64,000 bases of DNA from Sporosarcina highlanderae (GCF_030433715.1 NZ_JAROCC010000004.1:1-64000); one strand, 5' to 3'; shown: positions 40,082-49,826, counted from the stretch's first letter. Made by a program: numbers and translations. The notes: a model not told the origin generated them from the sequence alone.

Positions 40082-41125
40082 TCAATGACTTGTTTTAAGC
40101 TCTTCGACCCAATCACTTATGGATTCGGTTAAAATTTCTGCATAAAGGGATGCCCAAGAGTCAATCTCTTTCGGCGAAATAAATGTATTCAAGTCGTGGT
40201 TAGATAATACCTCTTCAAACAATTGAACTCTTTCCTCATGCGGCCATGATGTCCAATCCCCGAATATAGGGATGAGCTTCGTTCGATCCGCATCCTTATT
40301 CGGAGTATGCAGCCAATTTGAAACGGATAACCTTGAGGAAGGATGGCTTTCTTCTTCAATTTTTGAAGCGATGTAACTAAATAATGTATTGATTGCGTCA
40401 GCAATTAATACCGGACCATCTACAACTGTCGGAATACCAATTGCAATTACCGGGATCCCTAACGTCTCCTTCGATAACTCTTTTCGGCTATTTCCCACTC
40501 CTGAACCTGGATGTATCCCTGTGTCCGTCATTTGAATTGTTTTACATAACCGGGAACTGTCCCTTGCGGCTAAGGCATCTACAACTATCAATACATCAGG
40601 TTTGATTTCATGTACTAACGCTTTGACGAAGTCAGCTGTCTCCAACCCCGTTTGGACTGTTACGCCTGGTGCATAGACAAATAGTTCACTGCCTTCGTCT
40701 GAATAATACATAGGAACAATTTCTTTTAGACGATCCATTGTAAGTGGTCCAACGGCGTCTGGAGTCACTTCCCTATTTCCTAACCCAATTAAAAGAATTT
40801 TACCGGTTTTCAAATTGGGGACTTCTGCGGTCATTTCGGTCAGTTTCGATTTGAGCATATCCCCCATTTCCTTTAGACCTTCTCGATCAGTATGCGTCAA
40901 GGTAGGGTTGGTTAATGTTAAATAGGTACCTCTTTTTTTACCTATTCTTTTTTCACCTTCCGCATTGATTTTGACGGAGGTTAAAATCACTCTGCCTTTT
41001 CTTGTTTCATCGAATTGGATGCCTTCGGATTCCTTTAATTTGTCTTTTTCTTTTTCCGTTCGATGTCGAACCATTTCTTCGTTTTCGACTAAAAGGTCGG
41101 TTCGGTAAAAATCATATTTATCCAT
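40082..41125 (-). CDS. gpr: Germination protease GPR
   Basis: Aspartic-type protease that degrades small acid-soluble spore proteins during germination; made as an inactive zymogen. 347 residues from the ATG at 41125, which GAGGTG precedes by six bases; the GTG three codons earlier overlaps that site. IGLGNREVTPDAVGPLTMDR, IVVDALAARDSSRLC, TIQMTDTGIHPGSGVGN and ELSKETLGIPVIAIGIPTVV (cited in part) are the family core. Downstream is spoIIP. Confidence 0.96.
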   Translation of the reverse strand: MDKYDFYRTDLLVENEEMVRHRTEKEKDKLKESEGIQFDETRKGRVILTSVKINAEGEKRIGKKRGTYLTLTNPTLTHTDREGLKEMGDMLKSKLTEMTAEVPNLKTGKILLIGLGNREVTPDAVGPLTMDRLKEIVPMYYSDEGSELFVYAPGVTVQTGLETADFVKALVHEIKPDVLIVVDALAARDSSRLCKTIQMTDTGIHPGSGVGNSRKELSKETLGIPVIAIGIPTVVDGPVLIADAINTLFSYIASKIEEESHPSSRLSVSNWLHTPNKDADRTKLIPIFGDWTSWPHEERVQLFEEVLSNHDLNTFISPKEIDSWASLYAEILTESISDWVEELKTSH

Positions 41126-41187
41126 TGTCATCACCTCAACATGCAGTTTGCACGTTGTGTCAAGGAAATATTCTTTGCATATTTTTA

Positions 41188-41216
41188 TTGCGTTCTTGCA
41201 GTGATTTTGCTAAAAT
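41188..41216 (+). promoter_or_regulatory. SigA promoter of rpsT
   Basis: TTGCGT (41188-41193) and TAAAAT (41211-41216) are 17 bases apart, with TGC before the –10 as an extension. It lies about 75 bases before rpsT. Confidence 0.7.
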
Positions 41217-41291
41217 GTTAATGTTGTAAAGAGAATCCGAAAGCTAAGTATGGAAACACTCTTGCCTTACCTGAAATTGGAGGTGAATGGA

Positions 41292-41543
41292 ATGCCAAAC
41301 ATCAAAGGTGCAATTAAGCGCGTTAAACAAAGTGCCGCTGCGAATGAACAGAACTCACAAGTTAAATCTGCAATGCGTACTGCTGTACGTAAAGCTGACA
41401 CTGCGCTCATCAATAAAGAAGAGAACGCTGCAGAACTTTTGAAAGACGCAGTTAAGAAGTTAGATACTGCTGCTCGTAAAGGTTTAATCCACAAAAATAC
41501 AGCAGCTCGTCAAAAAGCTCGTCTTACAAAAAAAGCTCTATAA
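41292..41543 (+). CDS. rpsT: 30S ribosomal protein S20
   Basis: Primary binding protein of 16S rRNA. 83 residues, basic and helical: MPNIKGAIKRVKQSAAANEQ, then ALKDA-like repeats and the tail KGLIHKNTAARQKARLTKK. GGAGGTGAATGGA lies before the ATG at 41292; an in-frame start 14 codons earlier has no site. It is monocistronic and divergent from gpr. Confidence 0.97.
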   Translation: MPNIKGAIKRVKQSAAANEQNSQVKSAMRTAVRKADTALINKEENAAELLKDAVKKLDTAARKGLIHKNTAARQKARLTKKAL

Positions 41544-41551
41544 GAAATTAG

Positions 41552-41583
41552 GCTGTCCATTTCATTTTGAAATTGGACAGCCT
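41552..41583. terminator. Bidirectional terminator, rpsT / holA
   Basis: GGCTGTCCAtTTC and GAAATTGGACAGCC form a 13-bp stem between convergent rpsT and holA, with T runs on the plus strand and A/T on the minus. Confidence 0.85.
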
Positions 41584-41590
41584 TTTCTAT

Positions 41591-42607
41591 TTATCCCTTT
41601 AATGGTTCCATGAGGAAGATTTCTAAGACTCTTTCTCTTTTGCCGCTTGTGGATTTTAGTTGGTAGTCGATGTGGGCGAGTTTCTCTAAAATCAGTAATA
41701 ACCTTTCCATTTTTGGGATGCTTCGATTTTCCATGACGAGTTTGACGCGGTATGGATGGACGTTCAATGTTTTGGCTATTTGTTGTTGATGATAACCTTT
41801 TTTCGCTAATGAAGCGACATGGATCATTAATCTGATTTGACCTGCGATTAGGGACGTGAGCATAATCGGTTCTTCTCCGTTTCTAAGCAAGTCATGGTAG
41901 ATTTTAATTGTTTCTTTAACGTTTCCGTTCATATATGCATCTGTCAATCGAAAGACGTCCATTTCGGGTAATCTTGGAACGAGCAATTCGACGACTTCTT
42001 TAGTTACTTCGCCTTTTCCATCCAGATACATTGCAATTTTTGCAAGTTCTGAAGATAGTGCCAAGAGACTGTCTCCCGTCATATCGATCAGTAGCTGTGC
42101 GATTTCGGTGCTTATTTTAACACCGAATGAACCCGCTTCATTTTGAATCCATGTTGTCAAATCACGGCCAACCAGCGGCATCGCTTCGACGACAGATGAT
42201 TTTTGCATCATGAGCTTAGTGATTTTCTTCCGGCCATCAAGTTTTTCATAAGGTGCCAAAAAAACGACTGATGCTGTAGGAGAGGGATTTAAGAGCCACT
42301 CTTCTAATAATGCGATATTATGTACGACCTTCTCTTTTGTTTTATCCGCAGCTTTTAGGAATGAGGCATTATTTGCGATGATTAATTTTCTTTCTATAAG
42401 GAATGGCAGTGTGTCGGCCTCTTCAATTACTGCCTCAATCGGCGTCTCATCCAAATCAAATCTGACGACAGAGTCTTCCTCTCCATCTGGCAAGGCTTGA
42501 ATTAGCCTCTTAATTGTCTCATCTATTAAATGTCTTTCGACACCCATCAACAGGTAAACAGGTTCAATTTTACCTTCGCTAATACTCTTCCAGATTGCAT
42601 TTACCAT
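41591..42607 (-). CDS. holA: DNA polymerase III delta subunit
   Basis: Clamp-loader wrench subunit that opens the sliding clamp. 338 residues (YqeN). N-terminal AAA+-like fold without a full Walker A (IEPVYLLMGVERHLIDETI), a lid, and a helical collar ending GKRERVLEIFLMEPLKG. GGAGGG precedes the ATG. Convergent with rpsT. Confidence 0.93.
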   Translation of the reverse strand: MVNAIWKSISEGKIEPVYLLMGVERHLIDETIKRLIQALPDGEEDSVVRFDLDETPIEAVIEEADTLPFLIERKLIIANNASFLKAADKTKEKVVHNIALLEEWLLNPSPTASVVFLAPYEKLDGRKKITKLMMQKSSVVEAMPLVGRDLTTWIQNEAGSFGVKISTEIAQLLIDMTGDSLLALSSELAKIAMYLDGKGEVTKEVVELLVPRLPEMDVFRLTDAYMNGNVKETIKIYHDLLRNGEEPIMLTSLIAGQIRLMIHVASLAKKGYHQQQIAKTLNVHPYRVKLVMENRSIPKMERLLLILEKLAHIDYQLKSTSGKRERVLEIFLMEPLKG

Positions 42608-42766
42608 TCAATTCCCTCCAATCACTCACCTTTTCCCATTATACATCACCATTTCACGACTATGAACAATTTGTGTCGATTGTCATAAACCCGGCATAAT
42701 ACAACCTTTGATATAGATTTTTTATGAGTTATCATCTATACTATAAAGGAATTAGGAGGTGTAGCA

Positions 42767-42901
42767 ATGAATGAGTTTGAACAAGACGTACAGTCCAAAC
42801 GCAATGATTTAATTGACTCAGGTATTGGATTCATTGTAGCTTTCGTGGCTTTTTCTGCAATTTTCGTTGTTGCTACAATCATAGACGTCGTCGCACGTTA
42901 A
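42767..42901 (+). CDS. yqzM: YqzM-family small membrane protein
   Basis: 44 residues: MNEFEQDVQSKRNDLIDSG, then one membrane helix (about 18-41) ending IIDVVAR. AGGAGGTG lies eight bases before the ATG. B. subtilis has yqzM at this position, between holA and comEC. Function unknown. It faces comEC and has its own terminator. Confidence 0.88.
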   Translation: MNEFEQDVQSKRNDLIDSGIGFIVAFVAFSAIFVVATIIDVVAR

Positions 42902-42913
42902 TCGTCTACGGAG

Positions 42914-42959
42914 AGACGGATAGCCCATTCTTAATCGGAATGGACATGTCCGTCTTTTT
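42914..42959 (+). terminator. Terminator between yqzM and comEC
   Basis: AGACGGA…CCCATTC pairs with GAATGG…TCCGTCT, followed by TTTTTC on the plus strand. It ends yqzM and may also serve comEC on the minus strand. Confidence 0.78.
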
Positions 42960-42960
42960 C

Positions 42961-45252
42961 TTATCTTGAAGTTGTTATGAAATATGTACCCTTCCTGACT
43001 GTAACTGTAATGGTACCATTTTCCGCAGTTGATAGAGTTGGCAAATTATACTTTTCAAATGTGTCAAGTACCTCTAAGTGTGGGTGGCCGTATCGGTTAT
43101 TTCTTCCATAAGAAAGTATAGTAAGAACTGGCTGCAAAGTGTTGATAAATACATCAGAGCTTGATGTTCGGCTGCCATGATGACCCGCTTTTAGTATTAA
43201 TTTCCCCCAATCGGATCTTCCATAGTTCCTAATAATCCTTTTTTCCCCATCGATCTCTAAATCACCCGTAAAAAGAAATGATGCACCAACGGTTTCCATT
43301 AAGAGAACAAGCGAACTATCATTCCCTTTGTATTTACCCTTTGCGGGTGCAATGTAGTTGAAAACAGTAGAACCGTCCTTCCAACCAATTCCTTCGTTCA
43401 TCGCGAAAATCGGAATTCCCTTTTTCATAGCTATATGAAGCACTTTCTCCATCGTCGGCTCCTTTTCACTGTTAGGCGAGATGTGAATTTCTTTTACTGT
43501 AATTTCCTCAAGTAGCTCATCTGCTCCCTCTATATGATCACTATCCGCATGAGTAAGGATCAATTTATCTATTTTATTAATGCCTCTTCCCTTTAAAAAA
43601 GGAACGACGATTTTCCCACCAACCTCAAAGTCCTTCTCGGGTGAACGCCAATTACGTTCACCAAAGTTTATAGTTCCTCCAGTATCTATAACGTAGACTT
43701 TTCGTTTTCGTGGCAACTCAATCAGAATTGCATCCCCTTGTCCGACGTCAAGGAAAGTGACCTTCAATGTTGGATCGGTATAGGGGTATATATGAAGGAT
43801 TAAGGCTGGAACAAGTATAAACCAAATGGCCAAAATAGGTTTTCTTCCACTTTCAATTGAGATAAAAAAGAGAATCGTTCCTACTACGGCCAAAACGGAC
43901 AATACAGCGGTTGGTTTACCCGGAACCCACATCTGATAAGGTAAAGAAGATAAGAACTCCGTAAAATACCCAAGCCAATTTCGGATTGGTTCATAAATAT
44001 TAAAAATGATTCCCGCAATCCAAGGCGACAAGTACGTTAAAATAAGTAATAGAATATTGCCTGGCAAAATGATGACAGAGTAGATTGGGACATAAATCAA
44101 ATTCACGACAAAAGACGACAGTGACAATTCGTAAAAATGATGTAAAAGAACAGGATATAAAGCCAATTGGGTAATTGTTGTAACAAGAAAAGAAATGGCT
44201 AATCCGGATTTCTGACGTGAAAGGATTCTTGTTGAATAGACTAACGAGAAAGCAGCCAAATAAGATAGCTGAAACCCTGGTTGGAACACGACATTCGGCC
44301 GCAAAAGGATAAAACAGCATGCACTCATAGCGAGTGCGTCATCCATTCGTATCCTAAAACGTCCCGTTGCCGTCAAAAGAATCAGAACCGTAACGGAAAC
44401 AGCACGCCAAACCGATGGTGCCCCTCCAGCCATAACTGCATACAAAGGCAATAGTGTGATGATTAGCGTATCTACTGTTTGCTTTCGTATTGACAACCTG
44501 ATCAGTAGACCTCTTAAGAGAAAAGTCAATAATCCAACATGAAGACCAGATATAGCAAACAGGTGAGTAATTCCTAACGTCCTGTAACTCGCAGCTAAAT
44601 CTTCGTCCATCCCACTCCTGTCTCCGATTAGTAAAGATTCAGCTTCCACAACGAGGCTATCCGGAAAGGTCTCCCTAATATGATTCTTAACTTGCCACCT
44701 ACGCTCCGAGAGTACTGTCCGTAAACCTGTATTTCTCTGATAGTTAATCAACTCACTGGATTCGAACATGCCTGATGCACCATTCGCTTTTAAGTAGTTC
44801 TCCATATTGAACGAATAGTGATGGGCAGCGGGGGGCAAGTCCTCGAAAGCCCCATATAAAGTGAATCGATACGACGGAATGTGGATTTCCTGAAACTGAG
44901 TTTTCTGTCTTTCATTAATGAATTTCAGCCTAACGTAGATGGTCTCATGGGAATCGGTCTTTGCAAAGCCTTTCAGAACACCACCATCTATTTTTAGCTG
45001 ATCGGTCCAAGTGAGTGTTAACGTTATGGGAGGGCCAGCTTGTTTAAGCTCGGGTATTTGTACGGAAATGAAAAAATAGGAAATGAGCGAAGCTGCTAAT
45101 GCAAGAAATGGGGTTAAATAATCCTTTTTTCTACGAAGAAAGATGGGGATAAGAAGAAGATTCAGAAATAAAACTTGTACCGGACCGTATGCAGCAAACG
45201 CCGACACGGCAACCGGTATACAAACATAAATAGGACGAATACTACCAATCAA
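42961..45252 (-). CDS. comEC: DNA uptake channel ComEC
   Basis: Carries transforming single-stranded DNA across the membrane. 763 residues from a TTG overlapping the comEB stop (TTGA). N-terminal helices, an extracellular OB domain, the competence helical domain with HLFAISGLHVGLLTF (channel signature), and a C-terminal metallo-beta-lactamase domain with FLDVGQGDAILIELP, LTHADSDHIEG and LKAGHHGSRTSSSD. All motifs intact, so DNA uptake is probably functional. Confidence 0.95.
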   Translation of the reverse strand: MIGSIRPIYVCIPVAVSAFAAYGPVQVLFLNLLLIPIFLRRKKDYLTPFLALAASLISYFFISVQIPELKQAGPPITLTLTWTDQLKIDGGVLKGFAKTDSHETIYVRLKFINERQKTQFQEIHIPSYRFTLYGAFEDLPPAAHHYSFNMENYLKANGASGMFESSELINYQRNTGLRTVLSERRWQVKNHIRETFPDSLVVEAESLLIGDRSGMDEDLAASYRTLGITHLFAISGLHVGLLTFLLRGLLIRLSIRKQTVDTLIITLLPLYAVMAGGAPSVWRAVSVTVLILLTATGRFRIRMDDALAMSACCFILLRPNVVFQPGFQLSYLAAFSLVYSTRILSRQKSGLAISFLVTTITQLALYPVLLHHFYELSLSSFVVNLIYVPIYSVIILPGNILLLILTYLSPWIAGIIFNIYEPIRNWLGYFTEFLSSLPYQMWVPGKPTAVLSVLAVVGTILFFISIESGRKPILAIWFILVPALILHIYPYTDPTLKVTFLDVGQGDAILIELPRKRKVYVIDTGGTINFGERNWRSPEKDFEVGGKIVVPFLKGRGINKIDKLILTHADSDHIEGADELLEEITVKEIHISPNSEKEPTMEKVLHIAMKKGIPIFAMNEGIGWKDGSTVFNYIAPAKGKYKGNDSSLVLLMETVGASFLFTGDLEIDGEKRIIRNYGRSDWGKLILKAGHHGSRTSSSDVFINTLQPVLTILSYGRNNRYGHPHLEVLDTFEKYNLPTLSTAENGTITVTVRKGTYFITTSR

Positions 45253-45704
45253 TTGCCGAATAGGTCATCCACCCTTCTATTAAATGGGATATGGTTTACC
45301 TCAACTCCTGCTTGTTCAAAGAGTTTTATCGCATATTCATTATTTCTATAGTCTTTAGCATAATTAACGGTTCGGATTCCCGATTGAATGATTGCTTTGG
45401 AACATTGCAAGCATGGGAAGTGGGTGACATAAATGCTCGCCCCATCTACTGGACTACCATACTTAGCACATTGCAACAATGCATTCATTTCAGCATGGAT
45501 TGTGCGAACGCAATGATTATCGATGACATAGCATCCGTGGTCAATACAATGGTCTCCACCAGAAATGGATCCGTTGTAGCCACCTGCAATAATTCTATTT
45601 TCCCTAACAATTGTCGCTCCAACTGCAAGTCTTGTACAAGTACTTCTAACCGCAAGCAAATGGCATTGTGCCATAAAAAATTGATCCCATGTCATACGCT
45701 CCAT
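45249..45704 (-). CDS. comEB: dCMP deaminase-like ComEB
   Basis: Zinc deaminase of the late competence operon; its uptake role is dispensable in B. subtilis. 151 residues. Zinc residues in TIHAEMNALLQCA and HFPCLQCSKAI; HGCYVIDNHCVRTIHAE is split here. GGAGGCATAC precedes the ATG. It overlaps comEC by four bases and follows comEA by 22 bases. Confidence 0.95.
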   Translation of the reverse strand: MERMTWDQFFMAQCHLLAVRSTCTRLAVGATIVRENRIIAGGYNGSISGGDHCIDHGCYVIDNHCVRTIHAEMNALLQCAKYGSPVDGASIYVTHFPCLQCSKAIIQSGIRTVNYAKDYRNNEYAIKLFEQAGVEVNHIPFNRRVDDLFGN

Positions 45705-45726
45705 ATGTATGCCTCCAAACTATTTC

Positions 45727-46419
45727 TTACTTAGTTGAAATAAACGACTCAAGATTTTCGAATGTCTTTTGACCGATTCCTGATACATCCATAATCGATT
45801 CAGGAGATTTAAAAGGTCCATTTTCCTCGCGATATTTTACGATCGCGGCAGCTTTTGATGGCCCGATTCCGGGTATCGTCATTAACTCCTGTATATCAGC
45901 AAGATTAATATTCACTCTTCCGGACGTCTGTCCGTTACTCAAATCAGGCATTGAAAGATTTTTAGAATTATAAAAATCAACTTCTTCGCCTATCCGAGGT
46001 ACATAAATGAAAAATTCATCCGGCAATTTCATCGCATGGTTCAACATCCGGGAGTCCGCCTCCGGCAAATAACCGCCCGCTGCATGTATTGCATCGATGA
46101 GTCGATCGCCTTCGAATAGGGAATAGACACCTGGATATTTAACTGCACCTTGAATATCGACCATGATGTAAATCGGTGAAATTTCAACCTCGCTAACAGA
46201 TTGCTCTTCTTCAGGGAGTTCTGCATTTAAAACATTGTAAGTTGGGGATTGTCCGCTCGCTAAAATCGATTGATTATCAGCCTGTCCTCGGGGAAAGAAC
46301 AGTATTGCGGAAAGTACAGCGATTGCTGCAATGGGGGTGATGATCCTGCGCCATTTACCGGAAGAGAACGAAGTAAACAGTATTGTCACCCTTTCTTCGA
46401 GGCTTCCATATGGAGTCAT
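45727..46419 (-). CDS. comEA: Competence DNA receptor ComEA
   Basis: Membrane-anchored DNA receptor for transformation. 230 residues. Membrane helix (about 26-43), an SLBB-like domain (VDIQGAVKYPGVYSLFEGD), and C-terminal helix-hairpin-helix pairs VNINLADIQELMTIPGIGPS and IMDVSGIGQKTFENLESFI. The ATG at 46419 has no clear ribosome-binding site; a GTG ten codons later follows AAAGG closely. Start uncertain, family firm. Confidence 0.92.
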   Translation of the reverse strand: MTPYGSLEERVTILFTSFSSGKWRRIITPIAAIAVLSAILFFPRGQADNQSILASGQSPTYNVLNAELPEEEQSVSEVEISPIYIMVDIQGAVKYPGVYSLFEGDRLIDAIHAAGGYLPEADSRMLNHAMKLPDEFFIYVPRIGEEVDFYNSKNLSMPDLSNGQTSGRVNINLADIQELMTIPGIGPSKAAAIVKYREENGPFKSPESIMDVSGIGQKTFENLESFISTK

Positions 46420-46456
46420 ATACCACTATAAACGAAAACTTCCTAAAAAGGAAGTT

Positions 46457-47203
46457 TCATTTACGCACTTGATAAAATATTCTTTCACTTTCTTCGTGCG
46501 GCGGCTCATCTTCCCAATCTGCAAAAATGCGTTCAATCGTAAAATTAGCTTCCCGCAATAAATCCACGTACTCATTAACATGGAACGTCCTCTGTTGATG
46601 ACTCTCATCAAAACGGCGATAAAGACCATTTTCCTCTTTGACGAAGAAAGCTAGCTCAGAGTATACAGAGTGCTCTGCATCTCCTTCCTCCGTTTCCCAG
46701 ATGTAAGCAATCCGATCATTGTCAAAAGTAAAAGGTCCTTCCATGAAAATGACATCGGTTTTAAAGATGGAATGCACATCAAACATTAACAAACCACCAT
46801 TTTTCAATACCGAATGAACGCCCTTAAAGGTTTGAAGAACACTTTCGCGATCAGGCAAATAGTTTAAGGAATCTATCGCGATGACAGCAGCATCATATTC
46901 CGGTGCACCTTCGATTTCTTGCATTGGCTGTTCCACAAACTCGATTTCGGTAGACAGATCACCTGCCCTTTTCTTCGCCACTGAAAGCATGTCCTTCGAA
47001 AGATCTATTCCTGTAACTTCAGCGCCCGCTTTTGCAAGCTTCACGGAAAGTAAACCAGTTCCACAGCCGATATCTATGATTTTACGCTCTTTTAGCCCGT
47101 TCAACGGCAAGGAAAGTAACTCTACATAAGAATCATATGGGATGTCAGACATCAATTCATCATAAACATGTGCGAAGTTTGTATAGGCTTCTTTATTGCT
47201 CAT
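46457..47203 (-). CDS. yqeM: Class I SAM methyltransferase YqeM
   Basis: Unassigned methyltransferase always found between rsfS and comEA in Bacillales. 248 residues. Motif I KIIDIGCGTGLLSVKLAKAG lies near residues 39-58, and LSKDML and FVEQPMQE follow. The N-terminus has FAHVYDELM. The ATG overlaps the rsfS stop. Substrate unknown. Confidence 0.88.
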   Translation of the reverse strand: MSNKEAYTNFAHVYDELMSDIPYDSYVELLSLPLNGLKERKIIDIGCGTGLLSVKLAKAGAEVTGIDLSKDMLSVAKKRAGDLSTEIEFVEQPMQEIEGAPEYDAAVIAIDSLNYLPDRESVLQTFKGVHSVLKNGGLLMFDVHSIFKTDVIFMEGPFTFDNDRIAYIWETEEGDAEHSVYSELAFFVKEENGLYRRFDESHQQRTFHVNEYVDLLREANFTIERIFADWEDEPPHEESERIFYQVRK

Positions 47204-47537
47204 CGGCCATTTTCAGTAAAGGGGCGTCTCCCCATAATTTTTCCAAATTATAATAGCCACGCTCATCTTTATGGAATACATGAACAACTACATCCCCTAA
47301 ATCCACTAATACCCATCTTCCAGTTTCCAGGCCTTCTACTCTTTTCACTTCAAAGTTATTTTCTGAAGCCTTATCAGCAACTTCTCTTGCAATTGCTTGA
47401 ACTTGACGTTCGGAGTTCGCATGACAGATGACGAATTGGTCAGCTATAAGTGAAATGCCCTCCATATTTAATACGACTATCTCCTGTGCGTGCTTGTCGT
47501 CTACCGCTTTATATGCAATTTCCAGTAATGTTGTCAT
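47193..47537 (-). CDS. rsfS: Ribosome silencing factor RsfS
   Basis: Binds L14 and blocks subunit joining in slow growth (YqeL). 114 residues. KAVDDKHAQEIVVLNM, then ADQFVICHANSERQVQAIA and WVLVDLGDVVVHVF are the family core. Between yqeK and yqeM, tightly spaced. Confidence 0.95.
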   Translation of the reverse strand: MTTLLEIAYKAVDDKHAQEIVVLNMEGISLIADQFVICHANSERQVQAIAREVADKASENNFEVKRVEGLETGRWVLVDLGDVVVHVFHKDERGYYNLEKLWGDAPLLKMADEQ

Positions 47538-47540
47538 ATT

Positions 47541-48125
47541 TCACGTTTCCTTTCGTAGTTGACTGTTCATTTTTTGTACGTGCTCATTATAGCATTCAAA
47601 AGAGTCTGGGAAAACAGTTGCCTGCTTTTCAACGAGATAGCCTATTGAATGGACGATACATGATTTCATCGCTCTATCAATCGAAATTTCAGTTGTCTTC
47701 CGAAGCTCTTCAATCCCTAAGAAGTTCCGTCCCGGTTCTATCAGATCAGCGATATAAATGATTTTCTCAAGTTTGGACATTCCTGCCCTTCCTGTTGTAT
47801 GGTAACGGATAGCGTTCAGTATATCCGAATCATCTATCCCGAATTCATCTCTTGCGATTACCGCTCCTGCTGCAGCATGCCAAATCACATGATGAAAAGA
47901 CAGAAGTCTTGAATCTTCACTATTTTCTTCTATAATTTTTCGCATATCCGCGGGTTCCATGTATTTTGCAACGTCATGTAACAATGCAGCTAATTCTGCC
48001 TTTTCAACTGAAACTCCAAAATGATTAGATAGTTTTTTTGCCGTTTCAGTAACTCTAATCACATGTTCGAACCGTTTTATCGGCAATCTTTTCTCAAGGT
48101 CATTTAGTATTTGTTGGGTTTCCAT
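47541..48125 (-). CDS. yqeK: HD-domain Ap4A hydrolase YqeK
   Basis: Member of the YqeK family, shown in other Firmicutes to be a symmetrical diadenosine tetraphosphatase. 194 residues from the ATG at 48125, which has GGAGGGA upstream; it overlaps nadD by 26 bases. HD motif: FEHVIRVTETAKKL…LAALLHDVAKYM, then SFHHVIWHAAAGAVIA and AIRYHTTGRAG. Confidence 0.93.
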   Translation of the reverse strand: METQQILNDLEKRLPIKRFEHVIRVTETAKKLSNHFGVSVEKAELAALLHDVAKYMEPADMRKIIEENSEDSRLLSFHHVIWHAAAGAVIARDEFGIDDSDILNAIRYHTTGRAGMSKLEKIIYIADLIEPGRNFLGIEELRKTTEISIDRAMKSCIVHSIGYLVEKQATVFPDSFECYNEHVQKMNSQLRKET

Positions 48126-48684
48126 AGAGTCCCTCCAAACGGATAAAATTTTCAACCTTTTCCGGAACAAGAAATCGTATCGTCCCGTTTGACTCGACCC
48201 TTTTCCGAACGAGCGTAGATGAAAGTTCAATTTCAGGTATTTGAACCATGGTTATCGGAAAAACAGTTTTCCCACTTGTACCCGGTCTGCCTACGCCGAC
48301 AAACTCAAGCATTTTCACTAACTCTTCAATTTTATACCACTTCGGCAGCATATCGATCATATCGCCACCTATTATAAAATAGAAGGCACTTTCTGGTTCT
48401 TGCTCCTTTAGACGTTTCATCGTCTCATAAGTGTATGAGACCCCACCTTGTTCAACTTCAAATGCTGAAGCAAACAAACCGCTTGTCCCTTCAACAGCAA
48501 GCTCTACCATACGAAGACGCTGCTCAGGGGTCGCGTCTGAAGGGTTCGACTTATGTGGCGGGATAGAAGTAGGCATAAGCCTAACCTCATCAAGCCCCAA
48601 TGCGTGTTTCACTTCATTCGCGATAATCAGATGTCCAAGATGCGGAGGGTTAAACGTACCTCCCAACAGTCCAACCTTTTTCAT
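48100..48684 (-). CDS. nadD: Nicotinate-mononucleotide adenylyltransferase
   Basis: Makes deamido-NAD in NAD biosynthesis. 194 residues. GLLGGTFNPPHLGHLIIA at the N-terminus with the (T/H)xGH motif, IIGGDMIDMLPKWY, and the ISSTxIR-like ELSSTLVRKRV. Lies between yhbY and yqeK, the usual Bacillales order. Confidence 0.96.
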   Translation of the reverse strand: MKKVGLLGGTFNPPHLGHLIIANEVKHALGLDEVRLMPTSIPPHKSNPSDATPEQRLRMVELAVEGTSGLFASAFEVEQGGVSYTYETMKRLKEQEPESAFYFIIGGDMIDMLPKWYKIEELVKMLEFVGVGRPGTSGKTVFPITMVQIPEIELSSTLVRKRVESNGTIRFLVPEKVENFIRLEGLYGNPTNTK

Positions 48685-48696
48685 AGACCGCGCTCC

Positions 48697-48984
48697 TTAA
48701 GGAAGGACAATCCGTTTTTTCTCTTTTGACTCTTTATAAAGAACAAGTATTTTTCCAATCACTTGTGCCACTTCAATCCCAGCTTCTTCAAGCTTTGTAG
48801 CAATTTCCTTCTTGTCCTCTTCACAATTTTGAAGAATGCTTACTTTGATCAATTCCCTTGCCTCAAGAGCTTCCTCAATTTGTTTTATGATTTGTTCTGT
48901 CAAACCGCCTTTTCCAATTTGGAAAATAGGTTGAAGATGATGTGCTTCACTACGTAAATAACTTTTTTGTTTTCCAGATAACAT
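48697..48984 (-). CDS. yhbY: CRM-domain ribosome-associated YhbY
   Basis: Small RNA-binding protein of pre-50S particles (YqeI). 95 residues: LRSEAHHLQPIFQIGKGGLTE (cited in part), VSILQNCEEDKKE, and QVIGKILVLYKESKE. The GxxG loop is GKGG. Follows aroE with almost no gap. Confidence 0.94.
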   Translation of the reverse strand: MLSGKQKSYLRSEAHHLQPIFQIGKGGLTEQIIKQIEEALEARELIKVSILQNCEEDKKEIATKLEEAGIEVAQVIGKILVLYKESKEKKRIVLP

Positions 48985-49818
48985 TTAATTTCCTCCAAGT
49001 TTTGTTGAAATTGACTGAATCATTTTCTTTGTGTCAGGCGTTATACCTGTCCATAACTCAAATGCCAATGCACCCTGATGGACGAACATTCCAATGCCGT
49101 TCAATGTTCTTCCGCCCGCAATACGTGCAATACGCAGAAAATCAGTTTCCAAAGGGTTATAGATGATGTCCGTAACAATCGTTCCGTCAGAAATGCCGGA
49201 AGGATCCAATGGAATTCCGCTTTGGGCAAAATTCATGCCGACAGACGTCGTTTGAACAATCAACCCAAATTTGTCGAGCAATGATTCGGCATCCTTAAAT
49301 GATAAGGCAGAACTCCTAGAAAAACCACTGGATAACCGATGGGCTTTTTCAAAGGTTCTATTTGTAAATGTGATTGGACCAAAACCGGCGTCTTCAAGCG
49401 CAAAGGAAATACCGCTTGCCGCTCCTCCTGCCCCGATAACAAGTACATTACCGATAGTTTCCCCACAATCGTAGACTTCTTGCAATGAACGGACAAATCC
49501 TTGTCCATCGGTATTCATGCCGTAAAGAGTGCCGTCTTCAAGAACTTTAACTGTATTTACAGCGTTCATCCGTCTTGCTGTTTCGTCTAATTTATCTATA
49601 AAAGGAATGATGGCAGTTTTATGGGGAACTGTTACATTCCAGCCGCTACATCCTAATTTTTTAAGACTTTCAACAGCTTCTTTTAGTTGATCTACCTTAA
49701 CATGGACCGGTATATAGGATGCATTAATCCCATTTTCCCTGAACCATGCATCATGCATTTCAGGGGACATTGATTGGGCAATTGGGTCACCGATAACTGC
49801 ATACCACTTTTTCATCAT
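48985..49818 (-). CDS. aroE: Shikimate dehydrogenase
   Basis: NADPH-dependent reduction of dehydroshikimate in aromatic synthesis. 277 residues. GDPIAQSMSPEMHDAWF, GWNVTVPHKTAIIPFID (catalytic Lys), VIGAGGAASGISFALED, and the C-terminal GIGMFVHQGALAFELWTG. GGGGCAG precedes the ATG. In the yqeG-yqeH-aroE run. Confidence 0.95.
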   Translation of the reverse strand: MMKKWYAVIGDPIAQSMSPEMHDAWFRENGINASYIPVHVKVDQLKEAVESLKKLGCSGWNVTVPHKTAIIPFIDKLDETARRMNAVNTVKVLEDGTLYGMNTDGQGFVRSLQEVYDCGETIGNVLVIGAGGAASGISFALEDAGFGPITFTNRTFEKAHRLSSGFSRSSALSFKDAESLLDKFGLIVQTTSVGMNFAQSGIPLDPSGISDGTIVTDIIYNPLETDFLRIARIAGGRTLNGIGMFVHQGALAFELWTGITPDTKKMIQSISTKLGGN

Positions 49819-49826
49819 CTGCCCCC